Assembly: GCA_963710645.1 (NCBI GenBank)
Contig: CAVQBD010000001.1
Coordinates: forward strand, 558,001-622,000
Source of the DNA: FEB-10 sp963710645
GTDB lineage: Bacteria > Acidobacteriota > Thermoanaerobaculia > Thermoanaerobaculales > Sulfomarinibacteraceae
DNA length: 64,000 nt
Reading direction: 5' to 3'
The notes under the pieces were generated by a model. That model was not told where the DNA came from and did no database searches. It saw nothing but the letters and a program-made list of their open reading frames with translations. This document shows, piece after piece, positions 1 through 8,180 of the stretch; positions within the stretch are counted from its first letter, which is position 1, and each line of letters opens with the position of its first letter. A program made the position numbers and the translations under genes.

Positions 1-708
1 GCGGTATCTGGCGAACACTCTGAGCTTGTCGCCGTGGTGTTTGTTGGGCCAGTGGCACTGCTCACAGGTCTCCCGAGCGGGGCGCAACGCCTTGATCGGC
101 GTCCCGATGGGTCGGTGGTAACTGTCCAACATCGTGTGCCAGACCTGTTTGAGACCGTCCACCTTGGACCGCACATACCAGGAGGCGCCCGGACCGATGT
201 GACACTCAACGCAGGCCACCCTCGAATGGGGCGAGTTCTGGTAGGCGGCGTACTCCGGCTGCATCACCGTGTGACAGGTCTCGCCGCAAAACTCCACGCT
301 CTCGGTGTGTTCGATGGCGAGGAATGACGACGAGCCGAGGATGACGGCGTTGATGGCGGTGGCCGCGATGAAGATGGTCGCCGTTCGGCGCAACCTGGGG
401 TCGTTGAAGTCCAGCGTTGGGTACCGGTTGATCTCTTGTTCGGTGGTGCCGAGCTTCACCAGCTTTCTTCGGCGCAGAAACATCCCCGCCGGAATCGCGA
501 TCAGACCCATGACGAAGAAGGCCGGCAGCACGAGGTAGGCGAACATGCCGATATAGGGGTTTTCGTCCATCGCTCCGAAGAGATTCACGATGAGGAAGGT
601 GAGGATCAGAATGCCGGACACCGTGGTCATGGCAATGCCCGCGATGGTGATCGGATTGTTGGCGAGATTGAACAGCCGGCCGCGGAAAGTGCTTTCACCA
701 GAACCCAT
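1..708 (-). CDS. NapC/NirT-family multihaem cytochrome c (ImcH-like), 5' part
   Basis: The gene starts with ATG at 708 behind a GGAGGAGG ribosome site and runs off the left edge, so only residues 1-236 are visible. Two N-terminal membrane segments (about residues 15-45 and 50-75) are followed by a basic stretch, a third hydrophobic segment (about 112-135), and then haem motifs. These are CGETCH (a CX3CH spacing), CVECH in the context VACVECHIGPG, and CEQCH. Proteins of this family are anchored quinol dehydrogenases that pass electrons to periplasmic cytochromes. Geobacter ImcH belongs to the same superfamily. The divergent neighbour is a CbcL-like 23-haem fusion, which supports a role in respiratory electron export. 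The family call is confident; the ImcH-like role is inference. Confidence 0.88.
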   Translation of the reverse strand, partial: MGSGESTFRGRLFNLANNPITIAGIAMTTVSGILILTFLIVNLFGAMDENPYIGMFAYLVLPAFFVMGLIAIPAGMFLRRRKLVKLGTTEQEINRYPTLDFNDPRLRRTATIFIAATAINAVILGSSSFLAIEHTESVEFCGETCHTVMQPEYAAYQNSPHSRVACVECHIGPGASWYVRSKVDGLKQVWHTMLDSYHRPIGTPIKALRPARETCEQCHWPNKHHGDKLRVFARYR

Positions 709-901
709 GGAGCCTCCTCCGACCACAATGTCCGCCCAAGAGGTGGGATGTCAGCATTGCGTCTTTGTTCAATCTAACAAGTACATCCTCAAAATTGAAG
801 AGGGTTCGGATGAACGAGGACGATCGTAGTACCATCCCACGCGATGTCGAACGGGTGGCTTGATAAGAGTCTTTGTCTCAATTTCAATCGATGGCATGAG
901 C

Positions 902-937
902 TTGAGAAATTTTCCACATGGCGATATAGTTATGGCG
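902..937 (+). promoter_or_regulatory. sigma70-type promoter of the 23-haem cytochrome gene
   Basis: A -35 box TTGAGA (902-907) and a -10 box TATAGT (925-930) are separated by exactly 17 nt; each matches the consensus at 5 of 6 positions. A start near 937 would leave a leader of about 22 nt containing the GAAGGAG ribosome site. The rest of the 709-958 divergent intergenic region holds no gene. An imperfect palindrome, TTGTT-N6-AACAA, around 775-790 could be an operator. Confidence 0.6.
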
Positions 938-958
938 TGAGAAGAAGGAGATTCACCG

Positions 959-3900
959 GTGAAACCTCACCGCTTTTTGTTCCAGCCCACTCATCTTCCA
1001 ATCGGTTTTTTGGTTTTGGTCGTGGTACTGACCTTGGCGCCGGTGTTCGTGGGAGCTCAGGAGAATGAAGACTGCCTGATGTGCCACGAAGACCCGGAGG
1101 CGGTCGGCGAGCGCGGGGGCCACGAGGTCTCGGTGTTCGTGGATCCGGCGGCCTACAACGCCTCGGTACACGCGGACTTCGGGTGCATCGACTGCCACAT
1201 GGATCTCGACGGCGTCGAGCTTCCTCACGACGAGGAGCTCGAGGTGGTGGATTGCGCGATGTGCCACGACGATGTGGCCGAAGAGCACAACGCAGGTCCG
1301 CACGGCAAATGGGCGGCCGATCCTCTCTCCCCGGGGGCAGCATGCATGCGCTGCCACGGTACCCACGACGTCCGATCACCGTCGGACCCCGCGGCGGCGA
1401 CCTCGGGCACGGGCTCCAAGGAGCTCTGCGGGAAGTGCCACGGCGCCGAGGTCCGCGAAAACGAACGCGGTGTGCATGGTGGACGCCACGGCGCGGGCTG
1501 CGTGGACTGCCATTCCGGCCACACGGTCAGCGTGCCGGTGACCGATCCGGAGCAGATCGAGACCTGTGGGACCTGCCACGCCCAGCAGGCCCAGGATCAT
1601 GGGGAGAGTCTCCACGGCAGGGCGGCGGCGGCCGGAGATGATCTCGCTCCCACGTGCATTTCGTGCCACGGAACGCACACCATCCTGTCGAAGACGAACT
1701 CCCAATCCCGGACCTCGATCATCAACATCCCGCAACTCTGTGGTTCGTGCCATCGAGAGGGCACCGAGGTCACCAATCAGCACGACATCCCGCAGGACCG
1801 GATTCTGGAGAACTTCTCCATGTCGGTCCACGGCGAGGGTCTTTTCAAGAAGGGGCTCACCGTGACCGCGGTGTGCACCTCGTGCCACACCTCCCACCGG
1901 ATTTTGGAGCACACTGATCCGAGATCGAGCATCAACCGGGACAACGTGGCGGCGATGTGCACGACCTGCCATGCCCGAATCGAGGAGGTCCACACCAAGG
2001 TGATCAAGGGGCGGTTGTGGGAGGAAGAGCCGCACAAGGTTCCGTCCTGCGTCGAGTGCCACCAGCCGCACGAGATCCGGCGTCAGCCGTCCACAATCGA
2101 GGGAGCGGCCAACCGGAATTGCCTGAAGTGCCACGGCGACCCGGAGCTGGCGGTCGAGCGCGACGGCGAGCGGATCTCGATGTTCGTGGATGAATCGTCC
2201 TTCAGCCTCGGGATGCATGGCGGCACCGCCTGTGCCCAGTGTCACACCGAGGTCACCCCGACAGATCCTGTCCGCGCCTGTGCCACCATCACGTCCCCGG
2301 TCGACTGCAGCATCTGCCACGCCGAGGTCGTGCAGCTCCACTCCACCAGCGTTCACGGCGAGCTGGTCGCGCAGGGAGACCCCGATGCTCCCACCTGTCT
2401 CGACTGCCACGACCGGCACGCCACTCAGGACCACCAGGTTCCGACCTCGCCGACCTACGCCCGCAACGTCCCCGAGCTGTGCGCCACCTGCCACCGCCAT
2501 GGCGAACCCGCTGCCGAGAGGCTGCAGTCGGACATCCCCGACATCGTGGAAAGCTACGCCATGTCGATCCACGGCAAGGGGCTGATCGAAAGCGGCCTTG
2601 TGGTGTCGGCGACCTGCACCGATTGCCACACGACCCACCACCCGCAGGGCGCCAGCCATCCGGAGTCTTCGGTCAACCCGGACAACATCGCCGCCACCTG
2701 CGGTCAGTGTCACCACGGTATCGAAGAGACCTTTCAGAAGAGCGTCCACTGGCCGGGCAACACCGAAACCGACAAGGACCTGCCGACATGCGAGGACTGT
2801 CATACCTCGCACACCATCGGCAGAACAGATGCCGAGGGCTTCCGTTTCGCCATGATGAATCAGTGCGGCCGCTGCCACGAACACGAAGCCGAGACCTTCT
2901 TCGACACCTACCACGGCAAGGTTTCGCGGCTGGGTTCGGAGGGGGCGGCCAAGTGCTACGATTGCCACGGCACCCACAACATCCTCCCCATTGACAATCC
3001 CGAATCCACTCTCAGCCATTGGAATCGAGTGGAAACCTGCGCCACCTGCCACCCCAAGGCGCACCGCCAGTTCGCCGGCTATCTGACCCACGCCACCCAC
3101 CACGACCGGAAGAAGTACCCGTTCCTGTTCTACTCCTTCTGGTTCATGACCCTGTTGCTGGTGGGAACCTTGACCTTCGCCATCCTCCACACCCTGGCAT
3201 GGCTGTGGCGGCTGCTGCGGACCAAGGACCAGTGGGTGCACCACAAGACGGCGCCGCGGGAGAAGTTCTACCTGAGGTTCAGCCGGTCACAGCGGATCAT
3301 GCACTTGGTGATGATCGTGAGCTTCTTCACCCTGGCCCTCACCGGCATGGCGCTGAAATTCTCCTACATGGGATGGGCCCTGTTCATCTCGAGACTGCTG
3401 GGCGGTTTTGACACCATGGGTGTGCTGCACCGCATGGGTGCGGTGGTGCTGATCATCCTGTTCGCCGTGCATATCCGGCACGCCTTCCAATACAAGAAGG
3501 AGTCCGGGTTGAGCTGGTTCAAGTTCATCTTCGGGCCCAACTCCATGATGTTCAACTTCACCGACATCCGCCAGGTATTCGAGTCCATCAAGTGGTTCTT
3601 CGGCATCGGTCCGCGGCCCCACTACGGCCGCTTCACCTACTGGGAGAAATTCGACTACTTCGCGGTCTTTTGGGGCGTCTTCGTGATCGGCTCCACCGGG
3701 CTGGTCCTGTGGTTCCCGGAACTCTTCACCCGCCTGCTGCCTGGATGGTCGATCAACGTGGCCACCATCATCCACTCGGACGAAGCGTTGCTGGCGGTGG
3801 CCTTCATCTTCACCATCCACTTTTTCAACACCCACTTCCGTCCGGACAAGTTCCCCATGGACCCGGTGATCTTCACCGGGCGCGTGCCCATTGAAGAACT

Positions 3901-4093
3901 CCGCCACGACAAGCCGGGCGAGTACGAAGAGCTGATGGCGTCGGGCACCCTCAAGGAAATCGATGAGAAGCTGGTGGGCCAGTTCGATCCGCGTGCCGAG
4001 AGGATCCTCAAGATCTTCGGTTTCACCGCGCTGACCATCGGTCTGACGCTGATCGGTCTGATCATCTACGCCATGCTCTTCGGATATCGCTGA
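959..4093 (+). CDS. 23-haem cytochrome c fused to dihaem cytochrome b (CbcL-like)
   Basis: The start is GTG at 959, eight bases after GAAGGAG. The product has 1044 residues. A signal/anchor (about 15-33) precedes 23 CXXCH motifs, the first at residues 39-43 (CLMCH). The c-haem part looks internally duplicated: haems 1-3 and 8-12 resemble haems 13-20, and both halves carry a SMSVHGEGL/AMSIHGKGL-type segment. From about residue 720 to the end is a membrane domain of the HydC/FdnI cytochrome b type, with histidines in helices (IMHL, VLHRMG, HIRHAF, IIHSDE, FTIHFF). Geobacter CbcL is a known fusion of this kind but has far fewer c haems. A quinol-oxidising role that feeds periplasmic or extracellular acceptors is inferred. 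It is divergent from the NapC/NirT gene. Confidence 0.9.
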   Translation: MKPHRFLFQPTHLPIGFLVLVVVLTLAPVFVGAQENEDCLMCHEDPEAVGERGGHEVSVFVDPAAYNASVHADFGCIDCHMDLDGVELPHDEELEVVDCAMCHDDVAEEHNAGPHGKWAADPLSPGAACMRCHGTHDVRSPSDPAAATSGTGSKELCGKCHGAEVRENERGVHGGRHGAGCVDCHSGHTVSVPVTDPEQIETCGTCHAQQAQDHGESLHGRAAAAGDDLAPTCISCHGTHTILSKTNSQSRTSIINIPQLCGSCHREGTEVTNQHDIPQDRILENFSMSVHGEGLFKKGLTVTAVCTSCHTSHRILEHTDPRSSINRDNVAAMCTTCHARIEEVHTKVIKGRLWEEEPHKVPSCVECHQPHEIRRQPSTIEGAANRNCLKCHGDPELAVERDGERISMFVDESSFSLGMHGGTACAQCHTEVTPTDPVRACATITSPVDCSICHAEVVQLHSTSVHGELVAQGDPDAPTCLDCHDRHATQDHQVPTSPTYARNVPELCATCHRHGEPAAERLQSDIPDIVESYAMSIHGKGLIESGLVVSATCTDCHTTHHPQGASHPESSVNPDNIAATCGQCHHGIEETFQKSVHWPGNTETDKDLPTCEDCHTSHTIGRTDAEGFRFAMMNQCGRCHEHEAETFFDTYHGKVSRLGSEGAAKCYDCHGTHNILPIDNPESTLSHWNRVETCATCHPKAHRQFAGYLTHATHHDRKKYPFLFYSFWFMTLLLVGTLTFAILHTLAWLWRLLRTKDQWVHHKTAPREKFYLRFSRSQRIMHLVMIVSFFTLALTGMALKFSYMGWALFISRLLGGFDTMGVLHRMGAVVLIILFAVHIRHAFQYKKESGLSWFKFIFGPNSMMFNFTDIRQVFESIKWFFGIGPRPHYGRFTYWEKFDYFAVFWGVFVIGSTGLVLWFPELFTRLLPGWSINVATIIHSDEALLAVAFIFTIHFFNTHFRPDKFPMDPVIFTGRVPIEELRHDKPGEYEELMASGTLKEIDEKLVGQFDPRAERILKIFGFTALTIGLTLIGLIIYAMLFGYR

Positions 4094-4114
4094 TTCGATC
4101 CACAGCTCGAGCAC

Positions 4115-4146
4115 AAAAAACCGGCGCCCCCGAAATCGGGGGCGCC
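4115..4146 (-). terminator. Rho-independent terminator of the response-regulator gene
   Basis: A perfect 10-bp GGCGCCCCCG/CGGGGGCGCC stem with an AAAT loop lies at 4123-4146. On the minus strand it is followed by GG and six T residues (A tract at 4115-4120). There is no T tract on the plus side, so it serves the minus-strand gene, though the stem could also slow transcription from the converging cytochrome gene. Confidence 0.8.
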
Positions 4147-4186
4147 GTCGTATGTGGTGGTGACGGGTTGGAGAATATCTTCGCCG

Positions 4187-4561
4187 TTATCCCTCGATCA
4201 AACGTTCGAGCTCAGCCACCAGGTCCTCCCGGGTAAACGGTTTGTCGACGAATCCGATCTCCGGCCCGCTGAACCTGTCCAGAACGATCTGGCGCAGTTC
4301 GGGCCTGCCGCTGACGATGCAGACCCTCGGGCCGTTCGGCGCCGCAGTCAATCCGGACAGGATCTCGAAGACGTCCGCCCCCGGCATGGTGATGTCCAAG
4401 GTCATGAGCTCGGGTTGATGACTCGCCACGAGTTCCATGGCCTGCCTGCCGTTGTGGGCGCAGACGACCTCGGCGCCGGCGTCGGTGAGGATCGTGACGA
4501 TGAAATCAAGCTGGTCTGGTTCGTCCTCGGTGACGAGAATCGTGCGTCCTGTCAATGACAT
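4187..4561 (-). CDS. Single-domain response regulator (CheY-like receiver)
   Basis: The 124-residue protein is a bare receiver domain. The acidic pocket is E12-D13 after the first beta strand (ILVTEDE). The phospho-acceptor is D56 in LMTLDITMPG, and the conserved Lys is in the VDKPF motif near the C terminus. There is no output domain, so it would act by protein contact or in a phosphorelay. ATG at 4561 follows a GGGGAG ribosome site. No kinase gene is adjacent, so its partner is unknown. A strong hairpin terminator follows it. Confidence 0.9.
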   Translation of the reverse strand: MSLTGRTILVTEDEPDQLDFIVTILTDAGAEVVCAHNGRQAMELVASHQPELMTLDITMPGADVFEILSGLTAAPNGPRVCIVSGRPELRQIVLDRFSGPEIGFVDKPFTREDLVAELERLIEG

Positions 4562-4677
4562 GGTCGGGCTCCCCTGTGGTGGTGGGTCGTGGCAATGGCG
4601 TTGATCGCCATGTGCTCATGTACTCCGTAAATTACACCGAGTGACCGACTGGTGCAAGGGCCGATTGATTCGGGGAA

Positions 4678-5568
4678 CTAGTCGGTGTCGTATTCCGAGT
4701 CCTTCTCGATGGCGGGGGCGGTCTTGTTGTATGTCCAGGTGAGTCCGATGGCGAAGAGGGTGGCCCCGACACCGAGCGCGGCGTCGGCCACCCGTGGCGC
4801 GGTGAGCGCGAGCCGGATGATCACCGTGGCCACTGCGAATCCGAAATAACGGAAGACCACCGGGTAGGAGATGTTGTAGCGCAGAGAGATCAAGACGATC
4901 AGCACATCGGCAAAGATCAGCAAGGTGTAGAAGACCTCGAAGAAACCGTGGGCCACGGTGCCGGTGGCGCTGGCGACGATGTAATCGACCCCCAAGAGCA
5001 CGAGGCTGAAAAGCAGAATGAGGGCGATGAGCCTCTTGGAGGCGATGAAGTTGGCCTGGTCGTCGGCGTCTGAAGTGATCGGCCGGTGGGGCTGCAGTTT
5101 GTAGTAGAGGGCCAGCAGAGCGAAGATCACCAAGGCGCCCACGGCATCGGAAAGGATGTAGAGCACTCGCTCGGAGACCTGGCTGCTCATCTCGGGCCAG
5201 ACAATGGGTTCGTCGAAATACGTCAGCTCCTTGAAGGACTGACGAATCAGGATCAGCGACATGATCTCGAGCTGTTTCCCCACCGCGTTGGCAACCGACT
5301 GGGCGAGGGCGAAGACCAGGTCGATGACCTCGGCCACCAGCAGCAGGGTGAAGGCCAGCAGGATGGCGTAGTAGTGCTTGGTGGGGACGGCGTCGGCCAA
5401 GGGTTCGGGGAGCCAGCCCCGTCGTTTCGCCTCGATCACCACCAGCCCCACGAGGAAGACGTTGATGAGCAGGGTGGCGACGTGTTTCCGGGTGGCCACC
5501 GACTCCCACCAATGATCGAGGCGATCGAAGAGTCGCGATGAAGCCTGGAGGATGGGTGCCATGATCAC
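4678..5568 (-). CDS. Polytopic membrane protein of unknown function
   Basis: The protein has 296 residues with about seven or eight hydrophobic segments and no recognisable catalytic motif. GTG at 5568 overlaps the stop of the upstream gene by 4 nt (GTGA); ATG at 5562 is an alternative start. The tight coupling implies that it works with the GNAT/kinase-like protein and the acyl-CoA ligase upstream. A long soluble loop (about residues 90-130) separates the second and third hydrophobic blocks. No function is proposed. Confidence 0.75.
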   Translation of the reverse strand: MIMAPILQASSRLFDRLDHWWESVATRKHVATLLINVFLVGLVVIEAKRRGWLPEPLADAVPTKHYYAILLAFTLLLVAEVIDLVFALAQSVANAVGKQLEIMSLILIRQSFKELTYFDEPIVWPEMSSQVSERVLYILSDAVGALVIFALLALYYKLQPHRPITSDADDQANFIASKRLIALILLFSLVLLGVDYIVASATGTVAHGFFEVFYTLLIFADVLIVLISLRYNISYPVVFRYFGFAVATVIIRLALTAPRVADAALGVGATLFAIGLTWTYNKTAPAIEKDSEYDTD

Positions 5569-8180
5569 GACGGTTCTTCCTCCATCAAGGAACGCACCAG
5601 GCCCGCATATCTCCGTCCCACGGTGAAGCCGTACCGGTAGAAAAACTGCGGTCTGAAAAACCCGGTGGTCAGCGATTTGAAGCCCTCCGTGCGAAGCCGG
5701 TTGCAGAGTTCCTCGATCAGGGCACCTGCCACCCCCTGTCCCTGAAACGCCTCGGCCACGACGACCTTGTCCATGTGGGCGGACTGGGTCTCGGGTTGGA
5801 TCTCGTAGAACAGTCCCCCGATGAGGTGACCACGCAGGTTGACGGCCACCAGGAATCGGTGGTCGGAGCGGAATTGGACCGGCAGCTTGGCGGCGAGAAA
5901 GAGCTGGTGCAGCCGCGCGACCTCCTTGGGACTGATGGCGTGTCGCACGCTGTAGGGTCTGCCGTCACGGTCCTCGAGCGTAACCACCATTTCACTCTGG
6001 TGGACACCGCCGGCGTCGGTCTCGACGTACTCGGTTTCGTCCTCCGGCCGAAGATAGGGGTAGGACAGCCTGGCGAGAAAGTAGTCCTCGTCCGGAGTCA
6101 GGGACAGTCGTGCCCGGAGGTCCGCCACCGCGGTGCTCAATTCGTCTGGAACCAGCTCATTCGTGCGCAGTTTGGAGACGATTTCGTCCAGGCCTTGGGC
6201 GAGTGCGGTGGGTGCATCACGAAATACGGTCTCGCGGAAAAACCTGGGTCGTACCTCGGGATATCTCGGCTGAAGTTCGGCCAAGCGGTAGGTGTCGAAG
6301 ATCTCCTGCAGGGTGGCGGCACGCGCAGTGGGCGTCGCATTGGAATTGAGTGAGGCCCACCGCCGGAAGCGTTTCGCGCTGAAGAACAGCCGCCGGGGAA
6401 GAAATCCTCGCTGGCTGACCGCGGCCAGGAACGACTCCAGCGCGGCGGCCATCTCGGGACTCATACCGCTGTCGGGATCGTCCGACGCCTCGCGCAGCAG
6501 CGCCTTGCCCTCGGTCTCGCCGACGACCTCCAACAGGGCCGAGAAGATGACGTCCCAGCCTGCCAGTCCGTTGAGCCTGGGATGTTTGGCCTCGATGGTC
6601 TTGATGAACTGATCCTGGAACGTCTGGAGCATGTCCACCAGGGAGATGAATGGTCTGCGGGCGGAGATGGACACCAGCCGCGAGCCGCCGTGGTAGTCGT
6701 GCATGGGTACGATGACGTTGGCCGGGGTTGGATCGTCGATGACAAGGCGTCGGCCCGTCCGACTCCAGAAATCCGCGTAGGCGCCGAGGGCGCTCCACGC
6801 GGCGAACGGCCAGATGTTCTCGTACCATCCGTCGTCCCTGCTCCGCCGTTCGAGCCGGTCCAGGGCGTGGTCGAGGGTTTCGCCGGGAATGAACTCCTCG
6901 GTCCACAGATCGTAGTTGGGCCACTGACCACCGAACATCTCCACCAACGGCGCCCGATGACGCTCCTCGCCACAGACGATGAGCCAGTTGATCTCCTCTT
7001 CCATGGTTTCCAGGGGAAGGTCCTTGTTGACGTTGACCGCCATGTCGAACTGACCGCCGTCGCGTGTCTTGACCGCCACCCGGTAGACCGACTTGCCGTG
7101 GTCGCTGCCGAGCAGACGCACCCACACTCCCTGGGGCAGGATGTCGTCCAGACGTACGGCGGTTCCACCGGAGAAAAGGAAGATGCCCTCGCGGAGCAGG
7201 GTGGTGCTGGCGATGGCGGTCAGCAGAGTGGCTCGGGAGGCCTCGTCGATTTCGTCCGAAAAGGCCACCACGTCATCCCAGCGGTACTCCAGCCCGGTTT
7301 CGGGGTCGACGGCGATCCGGGACGGCGGCCCGAGCCAGTTGCGGAAGCCCACCTCGAGCTGCCACCGGGAGTCGGCCGCCCATCCGCGTAATTCCACCGA
7401 CTCGGCAGCCATGGCGGCCCGGGTGATAAATCCCCGCAGCAGCCGATAGCGGCTCGGGTGGGTGGCGCCATAGTGGGCCAGGAACTGGAGCAACGATCGC
7501 GCCCCTGCCGGGTCGGGCGGCGTGCCGCCATCTCCCTGCCACCTCGCCTCGGCCTGCGCCAGAAAGACATCGAGCTGGTCTGCGGTCAAGTCATGCTCGG
7601 CCAGCACCGCGCTGGTCTCCTGGTCGAGGACATTCGTGTCTTGGTCGAGGAAGGACCCGAGGGTGGTTGCGTACCTGCTCGGTTCCTCATACACCGCCAA
7701 AACCTGGAACGCACGTCGCTGCACGTCGGGCTCGGGATTCAGAACGCTGCGTCTGAGGATGTGGAGGGCCGCGCGGCCGAGGTCGGCGTCGTCAAGCTCG
7801 AGAACGTGCTCCAAGACCCGCACCGCCAATATCCCGGCCTCCCTTTCCGAGCTGTCCAGGAGTACGCCGACAGTGTGCAGATCCATCAGGTCCAACAGCT
7901 GGGCCCTGAGCAGAGCGTTGGCCTTTTCCAAATCACCGGGGCCGGTGGTGGTGGGTTTGAGGCGATGGTGCCAGATGGCCGGGAGATCCCGGCGCCGCCG
8001 ACGGTCCCGCTGCGATGGCTCGAGCGGAGCGAAGTCCAGCAACTCGTCATTGCCGAGCCACAATGACGGGGACGACAGCATGGTCCCGAGATCCAACGGC
8101 TGTTTGTCGACGATGTAACAGGCGCTTCCCACCTGGACCAGTCGATCCTCGAGGCATCGGATGGTCATCGAACCGCTCAC
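5565..8180 (-). CDS. Large HEAT-like / kinase-fold-like / GNAT multidomain protein
   Basis: The product has 871 residues. GTG at 8180 overlaps the upstream acyl-CoA ligase stop by 4 nt. Residues about 70-250 are helical and look HEAT-like. Residues about 330-560 resemble an atypical kinase fold: a VYRVAVKTRDG strand region, then DDPTPANVIVP, which looks like a catalytic loop D-x4-N, then ISLVDM. Residues about 730-865 are a GNAT acetyltransferase domain, with VVVAEAFQGQGVAGALIEEL as the acetyl-CoA-binding motif A. Acyl transfer using a thioester or adenylate made by the neighbouring ligase is a possible role, but this is inference. The GNAT call is firm; the kinase-like call is tentative. Confidence 0.7.
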   Translation of the reverse strand: MSGSMTIRCLEDRLVQVGSACYIVDKQPLDLGTMLSSPSLWLGNDELLDFAPLEPSQRDRRRRRDLPAIWHHRLKPTTTGPGDLEKANALLRAQLLDLMDLHTVGVLLDSSEREAGILAVRVLEHVLELDDADLGRAALHILRRSVLNPEPDVQRRAFQVLAVYEEPSRYATTLGSFLDQDTNVLDQETSAVLAEHDLTADQLDVFLAQAEARWQGDGGTPPDPAGARSLLQFLAHYGATHPSRYRLLRGFITRAAMAAESVELRGWAADSRWQLEVGFRNWLGPPSRIAVDPETGLEYRWDDVVAFSDEIDEASRATLLTAIASTTLLREGIFLFSGGTAVRLDDILPQGVWVRLLGSDHGKSVYRVAVKTRDGGQFDMAVNVNKDLPLETMEEEINWLIVCGEERHRAPLVEMFGGQWPNYDLWTEEFIPGETLDHALDRLERRSRDDGWYENIWPFAAWSALGAYADFWSRTGRRLVIDDPTPANVIVPMHDYHGGSRLVSISARRPFISLVDMLQTFQDQFIKTIEAKHPRLNGLAGWDVIFSALLEVVGETEGKALLREASDDPDSGMSPEMAAALESFLAAVSQRGFLPRRLFFSAKRFRRWASLNSNATPTARAATLQEIFDTYRLAELQPRYPEVRPRFFRETVFRDAPTALAQGLDEIVSKLRTNELVPDELSTAVADLRARLSLTPDEDYFLARLSYPYLRPEDETEYVETDAGGVHQSEMVVTLEDRDGRPYSVRHAISPKEVARLHQLFLAAKLPVQFRSDHRFLVAVNLRGHLIGGLFYEIQPETQSAHMDKVVVAEAFQGQGVAGALIEELCNRLRTEGFKSLTTGFFRPQFFYRYGFTVGRRYAGLVRSLMEEEPS

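Noticed and set aside
1376..3244. Long minus-strand open frame antisense to the 23-haem cytochrome
   Set aside because: It mirrors the CXXCH-coding strand and has no independent domain.
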